Part shown: in pieces, positions 1 to 6,281 of the stretch | How positions within the stretch are numbered: position 1 is the first letter of the stretch | How the letters are laid out: each line of letters opens with the position of its first letter | Origin: JAVZGQ01 sp038998365 | GTDB lineage: Archaea; Aenigmatarchaeota; Aenigmatarchaeia; CG10238-14; SCSR01 | Assembly (NCBI GenBank): GCA_038998365.1 | Contig: JAVZHJ010000007.1 | Coordinates: 1 to 19,054 of the forward strand | Direction: 5' to 3' | Length of the DNA stretch: 19,054 nucleotides | Notes under the pieces: generated by a model | Seen by the model: only the letters and a program-made list of their open reading frames with translations | What the model was told of the DNA's origin: nothing | Databases searched by the model: none | Program-made: the position numbers and the translations under genes

Positions 1-1
1 G

Positions 2-490
2 GAAGCTTACTTCAGCAAGTATGGAAAGGAAATTTACCTTGCTGGAGATGGGGCTTTGAAGGATGAAAATGGTTTGATTAGAATAACTGGAAGGATAGAT
101 GATGTTCTTAAAGTTGCTGGTCATCGCTTATCGAATGCCGAAATTGAAGATGTGATTAATCAACATGAAGCTGTTGTTGAGTCTGCTGTAGTTGGCTTGC
201 CAGATGAAATTAAAGGTGAAGTTCCTATAGCTTTTGTTGTTTTGAAAGTAGGTTTTGAAGCAAGTGAAAAGCTTTCTTCTGAGCTGGTAGAGCTTGTGGC
301 AAAGAAAATTGGACCAATAGCAAAGCCTGCAAAAATAGTTTATGTGCAAGATTTGCCAAAGACAAGAAGTGGTAAGATAATGAGGAGAATAATAAAAAAT
401 TTGATTAAGAAGGAAGAGCCTGGAGATGTTTCCACTTTAGCAAATCCGGAGAGCGTGGAAAAGTTGAAAGAGGTTTGTGAATCTCTATAA
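2..490 (+). CDS. acs: Acetyl-CoA synthetase (AMP-forming), C-terminal part, cut by the left edge
   Basis: The open frame enters from the left edge at base 2 and encodes the last 162 residues of an adenylate-forming enzyme. Visible family motifs are YLAGDGALKDENG and the hinge GRIDDVLKVAGHRL, followed by the small C-terminal domain with PKTRSGKIMRR near the end. The Lys of SGK (bases 374-376) is the catalytic lysine of acetyl-CoA synthetases, the one that is reversibly acetylated in bacteria. The tail contains GDVSTLANPESVE, which is typical of Acs rather than other acyl-CoA ligases. The enzyme makes acetyl-CoA from acetate, ATP and CoA through acetyl-AMP in the cytoplasm. A TTG at 56 is only an internal codon, not the start; the true start lies outside the window. 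The next gene, leuS, has the same direction 113 bp downstream. Confidence 0.93.
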   Translation, partial: EAYFSKYGKEIYLAGDGALKDENGLIRITGRIDDVLKVAGHRLSNAEIEDVINQHEAVVESAVVGLPDEIKGEVPIAFVVLKVGFEASEKLSSELVELVAKKIGPIAKPAKIVYVQDLPKTRSGKIMRRIIKNLIKKEEPGDVSTLANPESVEKLKEVCESL

Positions 491-603
491 GCTTTAAATT
501 CTTTCTTTCTAAAAATTATTTAGTGAGCGAGATGGGTGAGCGACTTCTCTTATAAGCTTAAAGTCTTCTTTCTCTATATTACAATTTATCGAGGGAGTTA
601 TTC
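491..603 (+). promoter_or_regulatory. acs-leuS intergenic region with duplicated TATA-like box and 8-bp direct repeat
   Basis: This 113-bp gap holds two near copies of one block, at 486-511 and 551-576. Both begin TATAAGCTT and continue into an A/T and pyrimidine-rich tail. Between them GTGAGCGA occurs twice, at 523-530 and 536-543. The T/C-rich stretch after the acs stop (about 497-510) would suit an archaeal termination signal. The second block, with TATA-like TATAAGCTTAAAG at 551-563, could drive leuS. A purine-rich GAGGGAG (591-597) precedes the leuS ATG at a good Shine-Dalgarno distance. The promoter and operator roles are inferred from position only. Confidence 0.45.
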
Positions 604-3297
604 ATGAGTCTGAAGAAAATAGAGAAGAAGTGGCAGACTGAGTGGGAAAAGTCTAAGATTTTCGAAGCAGACGTTGATCCAAGCAAGCAAAAATTCTTCA
701 CTTCGATAATCATACCTTATGTGAATGCTGATTTGCACATAGGGCATGCCTTCACTTACAGCAGGATTGATGCTTATTCCAGATTCAAAAGAATGCAAGG
801 GTTTAATGTTCTGCTTGCCATGGGATTTCATGCAACAGGCGAGCCTATATTGGGCTCAATAGAGAGAATTAAGGCTGGCGACCAAACACAGATTGAGACT
901 TTCCATTCATTTGGCGCTACTGATAAAGATTTAAAGAATTTTGTGGAAAAAGGACCAGAGTTTGCAGCAAAATTCTGGATGAAGAAAATAGAAAAAACTT
1001 CAAGGCTATTTGGACTTTCTGTTGACTGGAGAAGAAAATTCATCACCGCAATAGACCCTTGTTTCAATCGTTTCATCGAATGGCAATACAACACTTTGAG
1101 AAAAAAAGGATATGTTGTCCAAGGCACTCACCCTGTTATTTGGTGCCCAAAATGTCAATCGCCAACAGGAGATCATGACAGGCTCAAAGGTGAAGGAGAA
1201 AGTCCGATAGATTATATATTGATAAAATTCAAGCTAGATTCTGGAGAAATTTTGCCATGTGGTACTTTAAGGCCAGAAACCACTTATGGTGTGACAAACA
1301 TTTGGATAAATCCTGAAGTTGAATATGTTTGGGTCAAAGTTGATTCTGAAACTTGGCTACTAAGCAGAGAAGCTGCTGAAAAACTTAAAGATCAATTGAA
1401 AAAAGTTGAAGTTTTGAATAGCATAAAAGGCTCAGAGCTTGTCGGTAGGTATGTGGAAAATCCTGTGACAAAAGATAATGTCATAATTTTGCCTGCAAGT
1501 TTTGTTGATCCTGATGCTGCCACTGGAATTGTAATGTCTGTTCCTTCTCACGCTCCTTATGACTGGATTGGTTTATATGATTTACAGAGGAATCCTGAAG
1601 AAGTGAAGAAGTATGGAATTGACCCAAAAGTTGTGCTTGAGATAAAGCCTATATCACTCATAAAAACTCCTGAGCTTGGCGACCATCCCGGAATAGAGTT
1701 TTGCGAAAAGCTTGGAGTGAAAGACCAAAATGATAAGGAAAAATTAGAAGAGGCTACATCTCAAGTCTACAAGAAGGAGTTTCATCTCGGCATTCTGAAA
1801 GAAAATTGTGGCGAGTATTCTGGAATGAAAGTTTCTGAATGTAAAGAAAAACTTTCAAGAGATTTTATTGAAAGGGGAATAGCTGATGTCATGTGGGAGT
1901 CAACAGGCTTGGTGATTTGTAGATGCGGAACAAAAAATCATGTGAAGATTTTAGAAAACCAGTGGTTCTTGAAATTTTCAGATGAAGAGTGGAAAGAAAA
2001 AGTTAGGCAATGCATAAAATCTATGAAGTTTTATCCAGAAGAAATAAGGAGCCAATTTTTGAACACTGTAGATTGGCTGAAAGATAAAGCTTGTACTAGA
2101 AAAACAGGCTTGGGGACGCCTTTACCTTGGGATAAAAGCTGGAAGATTGAAACCCTTTCAGACAGCGTAATTTACATGGCTTACTACACTATAGCAAAAG
2201 TGATAAATGAAAAGAAAGTTTCTGCCAAAAAGCTGACAGACGAAGTTTTTGATTATGTTTTGCTTGGAGAAGGAAATTTGGAAGAAGTTAGCAAAAATTC
2301 TGGTTTGGAAAAAGAAATTATAGAAGAAATGAGGAGAGAGTTTGAATATTTTTATCCAGTTGACTTAAGAAATTCTGGTAAAGATCTTGTTCAAAATCAT
2401 TTGACATTCTATCTTTTCCATCATGTTGCTATTTGGGATGATCGAAAGTATTGGCCTAAGGCTATTGGTGTCAATGGTTTTGTTAATGTTAGTGGTACAA
2501 AGATGAGTAAGTCTAAAGGGAACATAATACCTTTGAGAGATTTGATGAAGAAAGTTGGGAGTGATTTGGTTAGGATAAACATCATAGCTTCTGCTGAAAA
2601 CTTAGACGATGCTGATTGGAGAGATGAAACCGTTGCAACATATGCTTCAAGAATTAAATTCATCTCTAAGCTTATCAAAAATTTGAAGAAAGCTAAAAGA
2701 GAGGAAGTGAAAAAAATTGATTTATTGTTACAAAGCAAAGTTCAGCAGATTGTGAAGAAAACTACTGAAGCTTATGAAGAGCTTAAGTTCAGAACAGCTG
2801 TTCAAGTTGCCCTTTTTGATTTCGTTAATGATTTGAAAGAATATTTGGAAAAATGTGGTGGAATCAAGAATTGCAACAAGCAAATAATTTCAGATGCTGT
2901 TAGCAATATGGTGAAGCTGCTTGCCCCCATTTTGCCTCACATGTCTGAAGAGTGGTGGCATGAGTTTGGAAATGAGGGTTTTGTTTGTTTAGCAAAATGG
3001 CCTGAATTTGATGAAGGTAAAATTGATAAGAGCGTTGTTGAACTTGAGCAAAATTTCTGTAAGCTGATGGAAGACATTGCTCAAGTGAAAAAGCTTGCTG
3101 GGGAAAAAGATAAAGCTTACTTTTATTTTGTAACTGATAAAGAGCTGGAATACTTTAAAGAAAACATCAAATACTTGAAGAAGAAATTCGGGTTCAAGAA
3201 GATTTTTGGTTTCAAGGCTTCTGATGAAAAGATATATGACCCACAAAACAAGGCATCAAAAGCAAAGTACGGTAAACCTGGAATTTATCTGGAATGA
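604..3297 (+). CDS. leuS: Leucyl-tRNA synthetase, archaeal type
   Basis: This class I synthetase charges tRNA-Leu with leucine in the cytoplasm. The Rossmann-fold signature is HIGH at residues 45-48 (context YVNADLHIGHAF) and the KMSKS loop is at 633-637 (GTKMSKSKGN). The inserted CP1 editing domain lies between them, with the threonine-rich RPETTYG from residue 223 and the archaeal VPSHAPYDW motif. A CPKC element sits just before CP1. The anticodon-binding helical region follows KMSKS, and the protein ends GKPGIYLE as full-length archaeal LeuRS does. At 897 residues it is somewhat shorter than common archaeal forms of about 930-970, but no motif is missing. The ATG at 604 is supported by GAGGGAG 7-13 bases upstream. 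Its stop codon abuts the stop of the convergent SpoIIM-family gene. Confidence 0.97.
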   Translation: MSLKKIEKKWQTEWEKSKIFEADVDPSKQKFFTSIIIPYVNADLHIGHAFTYSRIDAYSRFKRMQGFNVLLAMGFHATGEPILGSIERIKAGDQTQIETFHSFGATDKDLKNFVEKGPEFAAKFWMKKIEKTSRLFGLSVDWRRKFITAIDPCFNRFIEWQYNTLRKKGYVVQGTHPVIWCPKCQSPTGDHDRLKGEGESPIDYILIKFKLDSGEILPCGTLRPETTYGVTNIWINPEVEYVWVKVDSETWLLSREAAEKLKDQLKKVEVLNSIKGSELVGRYVENPVTKDNVIILPASFVDPDAATGIVMSVPSHAPYDWIGLYDLQRNPEEVKKYGIDPKVVLEIKPISLIKTPELGDHPGIEFCEKLGVKDQNDKEKLEEATSQVYKKEFHLGILKENCGEYSGMKVSECKEKLSRDFIERGIADVMWESTGLVICRCGTKNHVKILENQWFLKFSDEEWKEKVRQCIKSMKFYPEEIRSQFLNTVDWLKDKACTRKTGLGTPLPWDKSWKIETLSDSVIYMAYYTIAKVINEKKVSAKKLTDEVFDYVLLGEGNLEEVSKNSGLEKEIIEEMRREFEYFYPVDLRNSGKDLVQNHLTFYLFHHVAIWDDRKYWPKAIGVNGFVNVSGTKMSKSKGNIIPLRDLMKKVGSDLVRINIIASAENLDDADWRDETVATYASRIKFISKLIKNLKKAKREEVKKIDLLLQSKVQQIVKKTTEAYEELKFRTAVQVALFDFVNDLKEYLEKCGGIKNCNKQIISDAVSNMVKLLAPILPHMSEEWWHEFGNEGFVCLAKWPEFDEGKIDKSVVELEQNFCKLMEDIAQVKKLAGEKDKAYFYFVTDKELEYFKENIKYLKKKFGFKKIFGFKASDEKIYDPQNKASKAKYGKPGIYLE

Positions 3298-4089
3298 TCA
3301 AGCAACAATTAAAGTAGTTTCTATCGCTGCAGCTATCACAAGCAAAGCAAAAGCTGCTAACATCATCTCAATACTATCTCTTAAAATGAAGCTAAATTTT
3401 TCCGTTCTCCTTTTTGTGAAGGCAACGGAAGCCAAACCACCTGCAATTCCCCCTATGAAGTAAGCCAAAATTTCGAGGCTTCCATGAGGGAAAAAAGTTA
3501 AAACAGCCAGAGGAATTCCTTTGAAGCCACCCAAGCTTTTCGCCGTCATGCCAATTGCAACAGAAAGAACGGAAGCATTCCAAGCCAAAATGAAGATTGC
3601 ACCTGCACCGAAAAGGAAGGAAAACAAAAAAGAGAGCATGAGCACACCAGAATTATTTATTAATATTGCTGAAAAGGTCCCACCAAAAGTGGCTTTGCCC
3701 CTTATCAAATTAATTTGAGTGATTTGGTCTTGGAAGAGTTTTTGAGACCAAATTTCTGGTATCATCATGTATAGAATTGTTTGGGTCAAGACCATGCCTG
3801 TAAAGAAAGCAGTGTAGACCATGATGACATTCCTATGTCTTTGGAAGATGTTCATCTTTTTCAATTCTTCCGCTTTCTGCTCTACATTAGCTCCTTCATA
3901 TCTTATGAAATCCAGCATGAAAGGCATTATAGCAAAAGTTATCAAGAAGTTGCTTAGTAAGCCTGCAGATTCACCAAAAACAAGAAAAGATAGAGCTAGG
4001 CATATTGTTGAAATTAAGCCACCTAAGATGAATACCCAAAAAGGTTGCTTAAGAGCGCTTCTAACGCTTACCAATCTTTCCAAGACCAT
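3298..4089 (-). CDS. SpoIIM-family integral membrane protein
   Basis: A 263-residue membrane protein of the stage II sporulation protein M family, which is widespread in archaea with no link to sporulation; its function there is not established. The start at 4089 gives MVLERLVSVRSALKQPFWVF, the usual start of archaeal members, followed by several hydrophobic segments. Family-like glycine-rich elements are the NNSGVLMLSFLFSFLFGAGA region and FFPHGSLEILAYFIGGIAGG. An in-frame ATG at 4179 would add 30 residues, but that would cover the promoter and first codons of the divergent gene at 4136, so I prefer 4089. The gene runs tail to tail with leuS with no bases between the stops. The archaeal SpoIIM-like family is clear; the substrate or role is unknown. 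Confidence 0.85.
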   Translation of the reverse strand: MVLERLVSVRSALKQPFWVFILGGLISTICLALSFLVFGESAGLLSNFLITFAIMPFMLDFIRYEGANVEQKAEELKKMNIFQRHRNVIMVYTAFFTGMVLTQTILYMMIPEIWSQKLFQDQITQINLIRGKATFGGTFSAILINNSGVLMLSFLFSFLFGAGAIFILAWNASVLSVAIGMTAKSLGGFKGIPLAVLTFFPHGSLEILAYFIGGIAGGLASVAFTKRRTEKFSFILRDSIEMMLAAFALLVIAAAIETTLIVA

Positions 4090-4135
4090 TCTCTCTATAA
4101 AAGATTTTAATACTTTAAGATTAAATCTCTTAAGT
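4090..4135. promoter_or_regulatory. 46-bp divergent promoter region
   Basis: This is the whole gap between the SpoIIM-like gene (minus) and the thioredoxin-like gene (plus). It is almost pure A/T with overlapping TATA-like elements: GATTTTAATACTTTAAG at 4103-4119 on the plus strand, whose complement reads CTTAAAGTATTAAAATC towards the SpoIIM gene. Either way the box lies roughly 20-30 bases from the start codon, which would give leaderless or nearly leaderless transcripts as is common in archaea. The promoter role is inferred from spacing and composition. Confidence 0.5.
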
Positions 4136-4585
4136 ATGAAAAAGTCTGCTTTGATTGGAGTAATTTTAGTTTTGCTCATGCTTAGCTCTACTCTTATTTA
4201 TTTCATTTCTTCTCTTTTGATTCAACCGACTTTACCAACAGGCAACATAGTTGAATATGAGCTTGATGTTCAGCAAAAAAATTTGGCTTTAAGACAAGGC
4301 AAAGTTTTAATGGAATTCTTTTATGGAAAAAATTGTAATGACTGCCAAGAAAAAATTTCTGTTCTTGAGTCTATTGCAAACGATTATCCTGATAAGGTTT
4401 TTCTGGAGAAGATTTTGGTGAATGAAAGCTTGCCCAAGCTTCATTTCATAGGATTCAACATAACTGAGAATAGAATTTACCTTCAGGAGAAAATTTTAGA
4501 AGGAGAAAACATAACAGAAGAGAATGTTATGGAAGTTTTGTGTGAAATAATGCTTTATCCACCTGTGGAGTGTGCTAAGGTTTAA
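4136..4585 (+). CDS. Membrane-anchored thioredoxin-like protein
   Basis: A 149-residue protein with a hydrophobic N-terminal segment (about residues 4-29), which is probably a signal anchor, and a short thioredoxin-like domain outside the membrane. The core is KVLMEFFYGKNCNDC at residues 56-70: a beta strand ending in an aromatic-rich turn and a CxxC redox pair (C67, C70), placed as in thioredoxin-fold proteins. Two more cysteines lie near the C terminus (C136, C146). The usual cis-proline region is not obvious, so the fold is divergent. The open frame extends upstream to 3821, but that part lies over the SpoIIM gene; the ATG at 4136 directly starts the membrane segment. It is the first gene of a plus-strand operon, 13 bases before the next start. 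A thiol-disulfide exchange role on exported proteins is likely but inferred. Confidence 0.72.
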   Translation: MKKSALIGVILVLLMLSSTLIYFISSLLIQPTLPTGNIVEYELDVQQKNLALRQGKVLMEFFYGKNCNDCQEKISVLESIANDYPDKVFLEKILVNESLPKLHFIGFNITENRIYLQEKILEGENITEENVMEVLCEIMLYPPVECAKV

Positions 4586-4598
4586 AGTTGGTGGTAAA

Positions 4599-4934
4599 AT
4601 GAACGAAGAAGAGTTGTTTGAAGAAATAATAAAAAATATTATTAGATGTAATATAATCGTCTCCCTATATAAGAAGGCTACTCTTGAAGAAGTTAAGTCA
4701 AGTGTTGAAAAAGAATTGAAAGCTCGTATTCGCGATGATATTTTTTATTCTAATTTAAATTCACTTTGTGAGCTTGGGCTTATAATTAAAGAAGATGATA
4801 ATTACACACTATCTGAAAAGAGTAAAGAATTATATTGGAGAGTAAAAGAGCTTAAGGATGAGGTAGATATGAAAGTAGACTTACTTTTTGATTTTGCTGA
4901 AAGACTTTCTAAGCCACCAGAATATCTTGTTTAA
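4599..4934 (+). CDS. Small winged-helix-like protein, putative regulator
   Basis: A 111-residue soluble protein. The pattern of short helices followed by NSLCELGLIIKEDDNYTLSEKSKEL (residues 54-78) fits the recognition helix and beta wing of a winged helix-turn-helix domain, as in PadR- or DUF-type archaeal regulators. The C-terminal helix (about 79-104) is charged and could dimerise. I chose the ATG at 4599, since GGTGGT (4590-4595) just upstream is a good archaeal ribosome binding site; an earlier TTG-like start at 4572 would overlap the preceding gene. The gene sits 13 bases after the thioredoxin-like gene and 9 bases before the DUF429 gene, so co-transcription is very likely. The DNA-binding assignment rests on pattern alone and the target is unknown. 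Confidence 0.6.
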   Translation: MNEEELFEEIIKNIIRCNIIVSLYKKATLEEVKSSVEKELKARIRDDIFYSNLNSLCELGLIIKEDDNYTLSEKSKELYWRVKELKDEVDMKVDLLFDFAERLSKPPEYLV

Positions 4935-4943
4935 GGAAATAAT

Positions 4944-5564
4944 ATGAGAATTGTTGGTATAGATTTGGCTGGTAGTGAAAAGCAAGTTACAGGATTTTGT
5001 TTTATGGATGAAAATTTGAATTGTGAGACTCTTGCTTTGCATTCGGACAAAGAAATAATCGAAGAGACTCTCAAAAGAGATCCTGATATAATAAGCATAG
5101 ATGCCCCTTTGAGCTTGCCAAAGGGCAGGGAAAGTCTTGAAAAAAGAGGTCCTCCTCACTTGAGAGCTTGTGACAAAGAGTTATTGAAAATGAAGATAAA
5201 ATTCTTTCCAATCACTTTAGGACCAATGAGAAGCTTGACTAAGAGGGGGATAAAATTTAAGAAATTTTTTGAAAGTAAAGGCTACAAAGTGATTGAAAGT
5301 TTTCCCGGAGCAGCTCAAGATTTGCTTGGAATTCCTAGAAAACAAGCGGGTACAGAAAAATTGAGAAAAGCTTTGATGAGCTTTGGTTTTAAGGGAGATA
5401 TTAAAAAGGAAAAAATAACAAGTGATGAGCTTGATGCAATAACTTGTGCGCTTGTAGGAAAGTTTTATCTAGAGAAAAATTATGTTGCCTTAGGTGATAA
5501 GAAAGAAGGTTTAATCATTCTACCAAAAGGGATAAGGCATGAGAGATTATACGATAAGAAATGA
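4944..5564 (+). CDS. DUF429 family protein, predicted RNase-H-fold nuclease
   Basis: A 206-residue protein that matches the DUF429 family, which is predicted to adopt an RNase H-like fold with acidic metal-binding residues. The expected pattern is visible: MRIVGIDLAG (D7) on the first strand, IISIDAPLSLPKG (D53), a conserved VIESFPGAA (E118), and SDELDAITCAL (D161, D164) near the end. The combination of D7, D53, E118 and D164 suggests an intact active site. The biological substrate of DUF429 proteins is not established. AAGGAAAT lies just before the ATG. The gene is third in the operon, and its last 26 bases overlap the start of the PIN-like gene, which points to coupled translation. Confidence 0.82.
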   Translation: MRIVGIDLAGSEKQVTGFCFMDENLNCETLALHSDKEIIEETLKRDPDIISIDAPLSLPKGRESLEKRGPPHLRACDKELLKMKIKFFPITLGPMRSLTKRGIKFKKFFESKGYKVIESFPGAAQDLLGIPRKQAGTEKLRKALMSFGFKGDIKKEKITSDELDAITCALVGKFYLEKNYVALGDKKEGLIILPKGIRHERLYDKK

Positions 5565-6123
5565 TAGAGACTTTGGACATATTCCAAGAGTTAATCTTAT
5601 CGATACAAGTGTTTTTATTTTGGCAAGCATTGGCAATGATTATTGCTGGAGAATAGTTGAATCTCAAGATAAGAGCGAATTAAAATTTGGTTTTGTTTAT
5701 GGTGTTGAAAAGCAAGTCATAGGATGTTTGATAAATAAATATAATGGTCTTGGCTGTAGCTGGATTTATAATATCATTAAAGATAGAAATTTTGCTAGGT
5801 TAAGGCTCGAATTGGGAAGAATTAAATATAGAAAGGAGCATGGTGGCTTAGTTGATAATGATATCTTAACTCTTGTTCGTTTAAATGAAGTGAAATGTGT
5901 AATTAGTCTAGATTTTTCTCACATAATTAAAGACTATCCATCTAACAATGATAAATTCTTAACACCACTTGATTTTGTGGAAAAATTTGATTCTCAACTG
6001 GTTAAATTGGATGAAGCTTGGGAAAAATTTAAAAAAGATTTGGAAGGGGAAAAAGAGAAACTAAAGACCCAGAAATATAAGCTAGAAGATTTCCAAGACC
6101 TTTGGATAGTCAAATATTATTAA
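5539..6123 (+). CDS. PIN-like domain protein, putative ribonuclease
   Basis: A 194-residue protein with the outline of a PIN domain. NLIDTSVFIL has the first acidic residue (D22). GGLVDNDILTLVRL at 102-115 (D106, D108) is placed like the conserved acidic helix of VapC-like proteins. VKCVISLDFSHII follows (D125) and matches the strand that ends in the last acidic residue. A possible middle acidic residue is E57. The C terminus (about 151-182) is a highly charged helix, longer than in typical VapC toxins. The ATG at 5539 lies inside the preceding DUF429 gene with a 26-base overlap, and no later in-frame ATG precedes D22. No VapB-like antitoxin is seen beside it. The PIN call rests on motif layout without a clear close family; a divergent non-catalytic member is possible. 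Confidence 0.5.
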   Translation: MRDYTIRNDRDFGHIPRVNLIDTSVFILASIGNDYCWRIVESQDKSELKFGFVYGVEKQVIGCLINKYNGLGCSWIYNIIKDRNFARLRLELGRIKYRKEHGGLVDNDILTLVRLNEVKCVISLDFSHIIKDYPSNNDKFLTPLDFVEKFDSQLVKLDEAWEKFKKDLEGEKEKLKTQKYKLEDFQDLWIVKYY

Positions 6124-6281
6124 CCAAACTCTTTCAACTTTTCTTCCATTTCTTTTATTTCTCTCTGAAATCTTTCTATGACTCTGGGCAAATCTTTGTC
6201 CTCAACCCTAAGAATTTCTGCTGCCTCTCTCAATATCTTTTCTTTCTTCTTCAATTCTTCCCACTCTTTCTTTGAAATCAT
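6120..6281 (-). CDS. 53-residue coiled-coil protein resembling the AlaRS C-terminal linker
   Basis: This small gene starts at an ATG that overlaps the alaS stop as ATGA (6278-6281), preceded by GAGGGAG inside the alaS end, so translation is probably coupled. The product is mostly charged helix. Residues 11-53 contain KKKEKILREAAEILRVED, which aligns without gaps to the last part of AlaRS (residues about 728-771, KEKEKILKEVEKKLNVKE). Over 44 positions I count 13 identities and many conservative changes. Archaeal AlaRS proteins carry this type of helical segment between the editing domain and the C-terminal domain. The product might bind AlaRS or tRNA, or may be a remnant of a longer AlaRS tail. 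An in-frame ATG at 6326 would add 15 residues but lies inside alaS. Its stop shares TTAA with the convergent PIN-like gene. Confidence 0.7.
   Translation of the reverse strand: MISKKEWEELKKKEKILREAAEILRVEDKDLPRVIERFQREIKEMEEKLKEFG

Noticed and set aside
491..603. Possible tRNA or structured RNA in the acs-leuS gap (GTGAGCGA repeats)
   Set aside because: No cloverleaf, no T-loop GTTCRANNC and no stem pairing of adequate length could be built.
3821..4135. Plus-strand frame extending the thioredoxin-like gene upstream by 105 residues
   Set aside because: It lies over the SpoIIM gene on the other strand, has no protein-like pattern, and the ATG at 4136 directly starts the signal-anchor segment.
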